Part shown: in pieces, positions 24,061-35,738 of the stretch | Position numbering within the stretch: the first letter of the stretch is position 1 | Layout: every line of letters begins with the position of its first letter | Assembly: GCF_900496995.4 (NCBI RefSeq) | Contig: NC_044006.1 | Span: 35,463,120 to 35,527,119, forward strand | From: Aquila chrysaetos chrysaetos | Lineage: Eukaryota; Chordata; Aves; Accipitriformes; Accipitridae | Direction: 5' to 3' | Length of the DNA: 64,000 nucleotides | The notes under the pieces: generated by a model | Seen by the model: only the letters and a program-made list of their open reading frames with translations | Databases searched by the model: none | Told to the model about the DNA's origin: nothing | Position numbers and translations under genes: made by a program

Positions 24061-27000
24061 AGTACAGAAGTGAATCACTACAGCAGAATAATAAGAACTT
24101 ACATATTTATAGAAGAAGTGGCAAAAATAGCACTTGTCAGAAAACATTACTCAAAGCTAAAGAAAAATGCTTATCGAAGTAGACCACATTCTGTGAACAG
24201 AACTGTGATTACTATATTATGCTTACACTAAAGGCAGGCGATGCATAGACTAGGTTAATTTTAAATACAAGTTAAGCAAGAAACATTTGGTAACTATGAT
24301 ACAGATGGTAACAATCCTAAAAAAGAAGGGATCATGTTTATATTTTCCTCCATGGCAGTATTTTTGGAATGACAATGGCTAAATCAGAACAAATACTTAA
24401 GTGGATCATGCTCAGCTGGATATATATCTGATCAGATTTCAAACCTTGCCAGTTTTGCCTTGGATATAATTATCTCGGGCTCTGGAGAATTACTGAAGGA
24501 ATTTTACTTATCAGAGGCAACTGGTGATTTTAAAGGATGGGCATTCCCCATTAGTCTATGGACAAAAGGACACCAAAGGCTAAGATTGCCTCAGACAACC
24601 TAAACCTGAATTGTAGCTTTCTTGCTTTGAAGCAAGATATTTTTCCGTGTTTCAAAACAGCCCTGCTCAGCTTGTTCTGGATCCCATCCTGAGCAATTTC
24701 ACTGTCGAGAAACCTTGAGAGACAGCATAGATGAGGAAATGCTACTTTTCTCTTTGGTTGATTTTTTTTTGCTTGAATAAAAAACTTTCATAAAGTTGGA
24801 GGAATTCTGCTCCAAGAGGAGTAAACAGGAGGAGAAACATGCTTTCTGGCTGGTATCATGCAGGCCAAGAATACTGCTAAGTCTGTGCTTTAATCACTGA
24901 CATTTTATGCAACTGTCTATAATTAAAAGCAGAGTTTTCACCCGAAATGTATCTTATGCAAGCAACATATGTTTTGTGCAATTGAGCTTAACGGTTCCTA
25001 CCCAATGAAGGAACAACTTAATTCCTGGAAAGCTGAGACCAGACCATTTCCTTACAATGCTGTTGTACCTCAGGAAGCCAAGCTCAGCATTACCACTGCC
25101 ATGCTCGTAAAGACTGAGCGCGATACCCTTCTTGTTGTAAATTAGCACAGCACTGTGAACTGTCACTGTACTGCACAGATTTAAGCCTACTGAGACTGTG
25201 GCTCCCGCTTAAGCAGGACTGTTTGACGCCTGAAACTTCATGCAGCACCAGGATACTTGCATCCAGAAGTGGTTTGCTCCCACGGTGGCTAAATGCAAAG
25301 CCCTGTAGCGGAGCCAGCTCCTCAGATGCATTGCTGGGTCATTGCATCCATTTTGCACATTTATAGGTGAGCAGCATTGTATGAACCATTTCAGAATGCT
25401 GTACTTTAATACAATGGAGTAATGCTAAATGGTAGAAAGTGCTCTATTTTCTGTTTCAATAAGGCTAAGGAATAATTTGATAGCACAAAAATCACACTGT
25501 TTAATTGAAATTTTTAATAGCTTTGAAAATATGTTTATTCACAAAATAGAGTTCCAGCCTTCCCAAAGATCAATGAAAGCTGTATGAGTGTATCATTTCT
25601 TTGAGAACTAGCACAACCAGAAAGTGTTATGGAGGCATTATGGTTATTGGCTTTAAATGGAAGCCAACAAATTTTAAACCAGCTAAACCAAGAGCTTTGA
25701 TTCACTATGCTTGCTTTGCAGCTGAATAGGCTAAAATGAAATAAAACTAATATATATGCCTCAAAGTTACAAGAAAATTTTTCAACAGAGCAGTAAAGTA
25801 ACATACACAGATTTCCTTAGAGGAACAACAACAACAAAAGCAGAAAATTTCAACACTACTTGGAGCTGTTTGCAAAACATCAACAACTTCTCCAGAAAAA
25901 AAGTCAAATTTTTTAACATCATTTTGAACCAGCCCTCCTCAAATGCTTAGAAATATCTTTCAAGAGCCAAGCAGAGAGTTGGCACCAACTTGAATTCTGT
26001 GCTGCAACATCATGAAACACAGTGCAGTAGGATAATATAATAATAACTGCTCTTGTTCTCTTAATACTTTTCCCTTGGTTTGTTTTGCCCAGAAACGTCC
26101 TAGAGATTTTTTTTCATTATGTCCTTTTTGCCTGAAATACTGATCTGTTGCTGATCTGATCTGTGAACCAACTACCTTATCCTCCAACAAATATGTCATC
26201 AGCTGTTGCTGCAAAGTTCACAGGATGGTACAAAGTGCTAATAAGAAGTCTGATGAGCAGCAAAAATATATTGACTATTTATTTATGTTTAATCATTTTA
26301 GAAACCATGCAACTAGTCACACACTGTGTTGCTATCTTTCTTTTATTACATCCTATTAATGTAGCACTTTTTGTTCAAGCCTTTGAGCCTGTACATACAT
26401 ATATACGTAAGTACCTACCTGAGTATACTCTGCCTTCTGTGCACAAGAGTCTTCCTCACTGGAAACTCTGCTATTAACCTTGCAAGCAGTCATGAGAAAT
26501 GTGCTTGGGATAGTGTGGTGGCATAGAAATGCTAAAGAAGCCTCACCGTGTGTTTGTTTCTCTCCCAGTAGAGGCAGGGGGGTCTGAGGCTCTGCAGTAA
26601 TACAAACTGGAAACCATGTCGGTAGCAATGCAAGATCTGATTAACAAATCTGTGCAAAACTCTTTGGTTAAGAATAGGAAAACTCTTTCTGACCATGTAG
26701 TGAAAAACATTAAAATTCAATTTTTTGAAATGCCACTTATTATGTATTTACCAGTCTGTGTGTTCTCCATTTTGACAGAAAACCCTGTCTTAAATGTCGA
26801 CATTGGACTAGAACAAGATTATCTAGCAAAGTGGCCTGTGGAGTTGGGGATGTTTTGACAGGCTTTTAAAACAAGAAGTTGATTAGTAACCAGTGTTCTC
26901 CTGTGCAGATATCAATATTAGGAGGAGGATGAATACTATTTGTTTTCAAAAGTTGAAAACACTGCATTCATTTACACAGCAACAGCATTGTTTTAGCTGT

Positions 27001-30000
27001 CATAGTGTAAGGCCTCTGGCAAGGTACGTGGGAGGAGCTGACACATTTTTGTAGGCCAACTGGCATAACCGGGAGACAAACAAACAAGCAAGTATTTTTG
27101 CAGTTTCTGCAGTTTGCAAGAGCTTGTCTGTTGCGTTCCCCCCTCACCCCCCGCCCCTTTTCCTCAGCTATATCTATAAGTCTAAGAAAAGACAGTACTT
27201 TTCCACTGTTATAACAGGCACACTAACAGGGAAGAGAAAGTGCTTGAGGACTTCAAGAAATGTAAGATCTTTGAGAATTTAATTCAAAACAAACCAAGCA
27301 ACCAGCAAGCTTTGTGTGAACTTTACTGGGTTTTCTACGGTAGATAGAGATGATCAGGAAGAGCATGCTGCATTCCTCTTCATATAAAGTTTTGCACTTG
27401 CTTTGCTCAGTGGCATATCTGTAACCAGCAGTGGAACACCTTAGCAGATGTTCCCGACATTGACAGATCTTGCTTGATAGAAAATAGTTTAGACAGCTGG
27501 GTATGTTAGGGGACCACATAAAACACAGTTTATCGTAATCCTAAATTTCTGCCACAGAGTGTATTCTTTATCTTAGTCTCTCTTAACGTTATCTGTTGTT
27601 TCCCCAACATCTTTCCCAGTAAAACTGCAAAAACAAGAGAGGAAGGTGAACTCAGAGACTCACACACCATGTAACAAGCTGCAGAAGTTTGTCTCTGAGC
27701 AAACAAGCCATTCTGTCGTCAGCTACTTTTGAAGAGCTTGCAGATGCACAAATTGATCTTCATGCTGAATTTGATGAGTAAAATGGAAGCACTTCAGTAT
27801 GTCACATATTCCTAAAGCTAGACTTTCCTGGCCAGCTGGTTAATACATACTCCCTTAGGATATGATGTCTGACACCAAGACCTTTAGCTGTAATGAGTGG
27901 CCAAGTATTCAGATACTTGAGCCCTTAATCCTCATTTGAGTCACTGAAGTAAATGTGGTTTTCCCCTGGAGATAGTCCTAGAAAACATGATATAAAAGCA
28001 ATGTCCTCTCTTTAAAAGTGGATATTAGCAAGCTGCATGCATTTTAAAGGTGTTCTTTAGGTCTTGTTCTCACAATGCCGGAGCCCCTCTAACCACGTGC
28101 ACATGAGGTATCGTTAACACATTGCATTTAGAAAACAACATCCTGAAAACATGCAACTCCTTTTCCAAATGCTCTTCCTCTCATTATGGGTCTGGCATGA
28201 ATGGATTTGCATATATCTGCAGAGTACCCCCCAGCCCTTAGACCCTACTGGGGCTTGTCATTGTTCTGTATTGATCCAGAGGACCGAACCTTGCCTTCAG
28301 CGGCTGGCAGGAAGAAACAAAAAGTAAAGTGAAAAGGAAAGAAACATTTGTCACAAACATCCCCACAGCTTGGGGTGATCTGGGAGATGAACTGGGTGAG
28401 GACCATACCAGCCTCATGCATGGTAGGAAAGGTTCAGGGCATGGAGGTAGGAGCAGCACCAACTCTCGCTGATGACCAGACTGACAACCCACCGCACTGG
28501 CTGAGAGAGCCTAGCCCAGACCTTGCCCTTGTCACAGCTGGAGCTAGAAAGAACACCTTCTACCTGCTCAATTACCACCTCACTGACAGTAGTATCCCCA
28601 TAGACCCTCACTCAGCATCTGCGAGCACCATAGATCATCACAACAAAAAGGGGTCTTGGGCTTGGCTTCACTCTCCCAGGCTGCTCTGCACTTTTGAAAT
28701 GAAGAATTGTTTTTATTATTTTAAGAAAGATGCTTTGATTTCTGTCTTTTGCCTTCTTCCTAAACAGGCATTTCTAAACTTAGGGTCTTCATTAAGAAGA
28801 TGCTAAAGGAGCCTTGTTCTTTAAGACAAGTTTTTAATCCCATTGACTTCCAAACCAAGTTGAATAATCCAGCTCTAAGTCTCCTCATTAAGGCCAGATT
28901 TATAAAATCTCAATCAGACTTTTGCTTGAGGTATTGTAAATCTGGTACTAATACAGATACTTAGAGCTGGAACACAGATCAGCTTGAAACTTTGGGGAAT
29001 TAAAAGAAAGTAAAGCAGCAGATAAAACCTGTACACCAAATATTCCTTCCATTGTAGCTGGAAGAGAAAACATATATATTTTGTATGGAGCTTGCTTCCC
29101 TGTCTATTTGGTGGCTAAATTACAGCTGCTGGGTAAAGGACAGATGAAGTGAATAAAGCTAAAACCTTCTTGATTTTCTTTTACTTTTTCTTGAGACCTA
29201 TCTGAAAGATCTTGAGTTTAGTCTTTCAAACTTTCCAAGCCTTGATAAAGGATGCATCTAGGATGTTTATTTTAAGTTCTTGCATCTCCATGAACAAGCA
29301 AAATTGTTATTAAAGACTTCAAGACCTCTTTTATCTGATGTTAATTAGCCACTGAAAAAAAAATTACATGCTAGCAGAGTTTGAGGTAGTCTGACTCAAA
29401 AAAACCTTTTCCTGTCTCTTTTTAAACAGCATCTCATTTGGCTGTGGCAATTTACCACTTCGCTATTTCTTCAGTCACTGTAAAATTTTGCAGCCCCAGT
29501 AGGACTTCAATTTCAAAAGTGAAAAACAAGCAAGGGGGAAAAAATAAAACCAAACCATCTGTTCTCTGAACACCTTTCCAGGCATGCTCCATACATCTTT
29601 TCCTTCACAGGTGACCTTTACCAAGGTATATTTGTCTAAAAGTTGAGCAACACTCCTGTATTTCATCTGGAGTTTCTCAGCCTTTGTCGATATCAAGCAC
29701 CCCAGCAGACAGGTCTCCCATCCGTACCATTCACATCTAAGAATGACGAGGTCCTAGAAGAGGCCAGCAGCGGGCAACAAAGGTTTACGTTTACAGTACT
29801 CTACTATATTTCATGGAATTATAGTGATAACAGCCCCAGAAAAAAATCTCATTTCCTTGACAATGATAAGGATCTTAGTTAGGGACAGCAACTGTATCTA
29901 AAACAAGTTATATATGCCTGCAAAACAAGGTTATTTTTAAATGCAGGATTCCTGCTTGCAAACTACGTCTCTGTAAATTCCTCATAGAAGCAAGGGACAA

Positions 30001-31205
30001 AATACTCGCTTTATAACCACTAGAGTTAATTAACCTCTGGTTCAAAAGTACAGTTTGTAAGTTAAGACAAAGCCTGAGACTGGTGTTTTAAAAGTTGTTT
30101 AAATTTTTTAAATCTTGTTGGGTGAGGGAGGTACCTCCAAACTGGGAGGGAGGTATGTCTTGAGTCAACCAAAGAACATTTTTGCATTTTAGCATGAAAG
30201 GTACAGCATCTCACAAGTTCAGTTTTAGAAACTTGCTAATCAGACCCTGTTCACTGGCAAACAATGAATGTGACATGAAAAAAGTTCAGGGAAGATTTAG
30301 CTACAGCAACATGATAGGAATTGGTGGGAGGGTAAGAAACTTGGAGAAAAATATCAGAAAATATGGTTCAGTGCATGTCATTTTGCATTCACAAGATACC
30401 ACTCACCCTGCCATGTATGTGTCTGTATTCACACACACAGAGACAATTATATATATACATATATTCGTGTGGACTAATTGCTTAACTCTTAACTTTCCAG
30501 AGGATAAATACACAGCAAAACTACCATGATTATAATAGGCCTTCTGAACACACACAGGCTTCTTGCGTCTTCTGCCTCCACGCCTTTGTGGTATACTAGC
30601 ATGCTCTTACAAGGAGAAGGAGCAGAGACACAAGTCTTCAGCTGTCCCTAATAATTTCTAGGTAGATTATAAATGCTCCTTCTTAGCCCTGCTTTATTGC
30701 CCTTGCAGTGCAGCAATGACATTTTTAATATTGTACCAAATAATTCTAGGGAAAACCAAAAGTCATATTGGCCTTCCCAGGCTTTGGGCTAAAAGCCAGG
30801 ATTCCTACTACCTTTAAGTGGCAGAGGACTTCATGTAGATGCTGCTTGTCCTTCTATGCACTGATGAAAGAATAAGGCCTTTTCAAAACTCACTGAAGAT
30901 CATAATTAAAATTAGATTCTCTTTGTTATCTACAATGCCTCTCATCATTTGAGTGCTATTCTTCTTGATCTACTTAGCCCTGACAGCTTAAGTCAATGCT
31001 GAAATAAACTTGAGCCAACCCAAACCTTTTTCTTTGATAGGAACCCCTAGGCACAACTGAAACAGGAACAAGCAGCACCTTTAAACTAGACGGGCTAAAT
31101 ATTCACCCCAAATTACCATGGATTTCTTTCCCTCATGCTCAGTGAGAATGCTGGCAGTTAAAAATGCTTTCTGCAAGAGGACCTTCACTGTGATAAATGA
31201 GAACA

Positions 31206-31263
31206 GCTCCTTTGATTTTAATGGAATTACATTAAGCTACTGCAGGTAAGGATCTGACCCTCC
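31206..31263. repeat. Fragment of an old palindromic interspersed repeat (other half)
   Basis: TTTTAATGGAATTACATTAA followed by GGATCTGACCC corresponds to the opposite half of the hairpin repeat noted at 24012, which usually reads GTCAATGGAGCTAC...GGATCTGGCCC. Decayed. Confidence 0.4.
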
Positions 31264-31369
31264 ACACTTGGATTTCACCCAGGAAGGCATTACAGAGGGG
31301 TAGGTGGTCTCCCAGCTTATGAATTTTTAAAAAGACAGACAAAGCAGGGCCACGCATGCAGGGGATGAC

Positions 31370-32137
31370 TTGATTTATGCAGCCTGCTCCCTTCTTCACT
31401 ACATCTTCCCTGCATTTCAAAAGACACGTACAGCTGGTTTAAACACCTTTCTGTGGGAGACCAGAGCATGGACATTATTTACAGTTTGCTGCCTGAAAAA
31501 AAAATATCTTTCCTCTTCAGAGTTGATGAGGGCCAGGCAAGGAAGAGCCAAGCATCAGGCAAGCTGTGGGGTGGCAATGTGGCAGTGGCTGATCAACTCA
31601 GCAGCCACTGCAGTGGTTGGTACCTTTTCTCCCTCACCCTGCTCAGTGGGAACCAGCCTCGCAGCAGGAGCAGGGCCAGCAGCGGGATGCCTCCTACCAA
31701 CCCAGGTCACCATGCCACAGAGGCCTCAGAGGCTGCAGGTGGAAAGGGAGAAACGCTCTGGCCAGGCTGGGTGGAACTGGGGAACTGATCTTCCCATCAG
31801 AAGAATAAGCATCCTAACACCGCTCTCTCCCAGCTCAGCTTTGCCCCCAGACAGCCTTTCCAGAGCAGGGGGCAGTGTCAACAGTGTTATGGGAGGTGGA
31901 AAAGAAGTTGTGGTGTCAGCAAGGGTCATGGTGACTGAATGGGGGAATTCCCTCTGCATCCCCCTCTCCCTCCCCAGCGGCTGCCCGAATGAATGCATAT
32001 CCCCATGCGGAGCATCCTCTCCAGGTAGTCATCTTACCTCAGCCTCTCCCACCCCTTCCCTCCCTCTCTGCAGAGAGCTCAGGGCTTCTCCCATACACAA
32101 ACCACCAGGTTTCTGGGTTTTCCAGGCATTCCTGTAA
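31370..32137 (+). other. 255-codon open reading frame, probably not a gene
   Basis: This is the second-longest stop-free frame in the window. The predicted product has no signal peptide, domain or repeat that I recognise and is rich in S, P, G and L. Several other frames on both strands are open over the same GC-rich stretch (for example + 31453-31788, - 32029-32325 and - 32181-32495), which is expected where stop codons are scarce and argues against a specific coding frame. There are no visible splice signals or poly(A) site tied to it. It is listed so that the reader can test it. Confidence 0.15.
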
Positions 32138-33841
32138 GCCCTTGCTTCATTCAAATCAGGTCCTCCTTCATCCACCCCAGCTACTCCTTTCTCCTTAGGA
32201 GGACAAGGAGCAGATTCCCATGACCCCTTGCCCTGCCCCTCTGCCTGACTTCTTCTCTCCCATAGGAAATGAAGTTTACATGTGGAAATGCACAATGTCT
32301 GAGAGACAGGTGGATAGTTTGCCACTGAAGGACACGGAGAACCCCCTCAAGCGTAGCTGTCTGGCAAACAAGGAGTGCTTTGCTCAGAGGCGGGTGCCTC
32401 GCGGTCAGGCAGGGATGCACCGAGAACTTGTCTGACTCCTTGCTCTGGGTAAGTGGCCTCAGACAAAAGCAACCTGGCAGGCTCTGACATGACATATAGC
32501 ATGCAGTAATTAAGTGCTTCTGAATTATAGCAGTGATAAGTAATGACTTAATTACTCTGCCTTCATTTTTACAGAAAATATTCCAGTATTAGGTCAGTAA
32601 GAGAACAGAAGACAAAATAATCATGAACCTTTTATATCAATACTGGAATAGCACATGATCGTGGCGAGCACCCTCTGACCCTCTCCCACCCACTCTCTAA
32701 CAAGCCTGTGGATAGCTTCCCTGGGATATTGCTGCCACCCAAGCCCTAACCCACAATGTGCACTAACCCACAGTGTCAGGCGTATAAATTCCCACTCTCC
32801 TACCAGCAAGACCTAGCTGAGTCCAATGCTACCGCACCTGTGCAAATGCACACACACATGCATGGGGTCAGGAGGCTGGAAGAGCTGAAGTCCATGTGCC
32901 ATGAACCAATGTGGTTTTCCACAAGGGATGAGAACTGGTGTTTCAAACCACGTTTATCAGAAACAGCTTCATCAGGCCTGCAGTGAGGGGTGCCATCTGC
33001 TCACTATCCAAATCTTCAGCCAGACCACGGAGTGCCTTTCACCTGCATCTTCTCAGTTTGTTCAGAAAAATCGGTTCTCCGTTGCACTCAATCCAACACC
33101 TGCAGCAGAAGGAGCACGCTTGTCAGACACCCAATATTGTACTCATGTAACGTGAGCAGTCATCACCCATACGCCTCTACCAGCTAAAACTGACTGCCAT
33201 ACCTATAGTCATCACCATGCTGTGTCAAAACAAATCTACTGGCATCAGAAGGAAAAGCATTTCAACACCGATTAAAGACTTGCCTGCAGGATTTTCGAAA
33301 TGTAAAGCCTATTTAATCATTGCATTTCTGTGGGTTTTCAGGAAAAGCAGCTCAGCTCTGAATGACTCACCCTTCTCAGCCCAAACCATTTGTTCTCAGT
33401 GCTAAGTACGGCATCTATTTACTCAGGCAGTCAGGGGCCGGGCATGAAATGTGTGTCAGGTCTCCTCAGGTCCACTATTATATACTGTCTTGTTATTAAT
33501 TGAGGTAGTTTCCATGAAAGACCTTTCCTCCACACCCTCAGGAGAGCTTGAAAATTTAGACCTTGCTCCTTCCAAGACAACTTTCTGCTCACCTCCAGAG
33601 TGGTGCTCACAGTGGACACAATGGTGCAGAACAGCAGTAACTGTGGAAAAATACTGGAATACAAGCATCTAAACAAGAATGGTGGTTATTTTCTAGAAGC
33701 CTGCTGACTCCAGCAGTTTTGCTATAAAGTAACTTTGTGGGTGATGCTGGCTGAACTGTGACCCATTACTGGAAGCTAATAACATGCAGTGAACCCACTT
33801 AAATACCTTTTTTTTTTTTACACTGAGAAAGCCTGCCCTCA

Positions 33842-33853
33842 TACACACACACA
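33842..33853. repeat. Short (CA)n microsatellite
   Basis: About six CA units. Confidence 0.7.
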
Positions 33854-34137
33854 CTTACAGATTCTAGGGAGGTCTATGTACAGCCAAACACAAAAAGACA
33901 CCATCTGTCTTTTATCATATAAACAATAAAAAGTTAAGACAATTGTCATTGCTGTTTGCCACCAGCATAAGGAAAGGCTAGTCCCTCATTGCCACTCTAG
34001 AAGTCTGAGGGTGCACCATTGCAGAGCTGTGTGATGCCGTTATTTAGAGGTTAAACCCACATTAACTCCTTCCGTACAAAAGCAATTGCCAGAACAGTCA
34101 CTCAGTTCACCACATATCAATAACGCATTTAGTGCAG

Positions 34138-34182
34138 AAATCCTGATCCCGCTGAAGGCAATGGTAAAACTGCTGTTTTACA
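34138..34182. repeat. Fragment of an old interspersed repeat
   Basis: AATCCTGATCCCGCTGAAGG followed by CAATGGTAAAAC resembles the AATCCTGATCCCATTGAAGT...CAATGGGAAAAC type of old amniote repeat. Tentative. Confidence 0.35.
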
Positions 34183-34764
34183 TACAGCCCAAAGTGCATT
34201 CCTGGATTCGGGAAGGAATTCTGCTAACAAAGAAAGCACAACTTCAGGTTCAGCCAGGAGTTTCAGTACATCACAATGTGAGAACCCAAGACAGAGATTG
34301 ATTTTCTTTTATTATGTAAAAATAAATTATTTTCAGCATGGCAATTCGCATCTGGTATGATGCAACTATAGTTTCAGGGTTGCCACAGTTTTTTAAGAGA
34401 AATAAATGTTTCAAGGTACTGCAGGGCTTGACTTTTGAAAGAATACCTTTATACATTACCCAGCTCTTCTAAACAGATTGTCTTTTTCTGCTTCAGAACT
34501 TCAGAATAAAATACAGTAAATTTCACTTTGTTCATTTATTGATCAGCCATTTTTTAAAAAAGCTTTTGTATACACATTTGTGGTGGGTTGACCCTGGCTG
34601 GATGCCAGGTGCCCACCAAAGCCGTTCTATCACTCCCCCTCCTCAGCTGGACAGGGGAGAGAAAATATAACAAAGAGCTTGTGGGTAGAGATAAGGACAG
34701 GAGAGATCACTCACCAATTACTGTCATGGGCAAAACAGACTCAGCTTGGGGAAAATTAACTCAA

Positions 34765-34770
34765 TTTATT
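34765..34770 (-). terminator. Poly(A) signal of the LTR
   Basis: TTTATT on the + strand is AATAAA on the sense (minus) strand. It sits about 190 bases before the 3' end of the LTR, as expected for an R/U5 arrangement. Confidence 0.5.
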
Positions 34771-35000
34771 ACAAATCAACCAGAGTAGGGTAATGAGAAA
34801 TAAAACCAAATCTCAAAACACCTTCCCTCCACCTCTCCCTTCTTCCCGGGCACAACTTCACTCCCGGATTCTCTACCACCTCCCCCCACCCCCCCAGCGG
34901 CACAGGGGGATGGGGAATGGGGTTTATGGTCAGTTCATCACACGTTATTTTCTGCCACTTCATCCTCCTCAGGGGGAGGACTCATCACACTCTTCCCCTG

Positions 35001-35440
35001 CTCCAGCATGGGGTCCCACCCATGGGAGACAGTCCTCCATGAACTTCTCCAACATGGGTCCTTCCCATGGGCTGCAGTTCTTCACGAACTGCTCCAGCGT
35101 GGGTCCTTTCCAAGGTGTGCAGTCCTTCAGGAGCACACTGCTCCAGCGTGGGTCCCCCACAGGGTCACAAGTCCTGCCAGAAAACCTGCTCCAGTGTGGG
35201 CTACTCTCTCCACAGATCCGCAGGTCCTACCAGGAGCCTGCTCCAGCGCGGGGTTCCCACGGGGTCACAGCCTCCTTTGGGCACCCACCTGCTCCGGCGT
35301 GGGGTCCTCCATGGGCTGCAGGTGGATATCTGCTCCACCATGGACCTCCCTGGGCTGCAGGGGGACAGCCTGCCTCACCATGGTCTTCCCCACGGGCTGC
35401 AGGGGAATCTCTGCTCCAGCGCCTGGAGCATCTCCTCCCC
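35001..35440 (-). repeat. Degenerate ~45-bp tandem array inside the long LTR (about ten units)
   Basis: A CTCC[A/G][A/G/C]C[G/A]TGG-like core recurs on the + strand at about 35001, 35047, 35092, 35141, 35189, 35241, 35292, 35333, 35374 and 35414, with spacings of 40-52 bases. On the sense (minus) strand, open frames at 34969-35160 and 35265-35864 read through it. Their products share text with the frame in the 175-1155 copy, such as DPTPEQ and LEKFM.DC.PW, so the same array has been kept in both copies. Confidence 0.7.
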
Positions 35441-35738
35441 CTCCTTCTTCACTGACCTTGGTGTCTGCAGGGTTGTTTCTCTTACATGTTCTCACTCCTC
35501 TCTCCGGCTGCCGTTTCTGTCTGTCCCAACTTTTTTTCCTTCTTAAAAATGTTATCACAGAGGCGTTAGCACTATCACTGATTGGCTCGGCCTTGCCCGG
35601 TGGCGGGTCCGTCTTAGAGCCGGCTGGTATTGGCTCTCTCTCGAACACAGGGGAAGCTTCAAGCAGCATCTTACAGAAGCCACCCCTGTAACCCCCCCCC
35701 GCTACCAAAACCTTGCCACACAAAGCCAATACAACATC

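Larger units (their letters stand above)
22010..34573. other. Long intergenic stretch, no gene recognised
   Basis: It contains fragments of old palindromic repeats (24012-24060, 31206-31263, 34138-34182), a GC-rich patch open in several frames (31370-32440), an inverted pair of homeodomain-like sites (32505-32556) and a short CA repeat (33842-33853). Other open frames (up to 152 codons, 28348-28806) resemble nothing known. Confidence 0.45.
34579..35733 (-). mobile_element. Solo LTR, long (~1.15 kb) subtype, opposite orientation to 175-1155
   Basis: The + strand begins TGTGGTGGGTTGACCC and ends AAAGCCAATACA. The flanks ACATT (34574-34578) and ACATC (35734-35738) form a 5-bp duplication with one mismatch. 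The reverse complement aligns along its length with the LTR at 175-1155, including the tandem array and the GC-rich middle. Read on the minus strand (sense), a poly(A) signal AATAAA lies at 34765-34770. No gag, pol or env is attached. Confidence 0.85.

Noticed and set aside
28348..28806. 152-codon open frame
   Set aside because: No domain or homology recognised and no gene context.
31370..32137. 255-codon frame as a protein-coding gene
   Set aside because: No recognisable domain; several overlapping frames on both strands are equally open in a GC-rich patch; no splice or poly(A) context.
35001..35440. CRISPR array
   Set aside because: The ~45-bp units vary throughout with no constant repeat and unique spacer pattern, and they lie inside an LTR of a vertebrate genome.
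34793..35691. Plus-strand open frames of 220 and 227 codons
   Set aside because: They are antisense to the LTR at 34579-35733 and reflect its GC-rich repeat array, not a gene.
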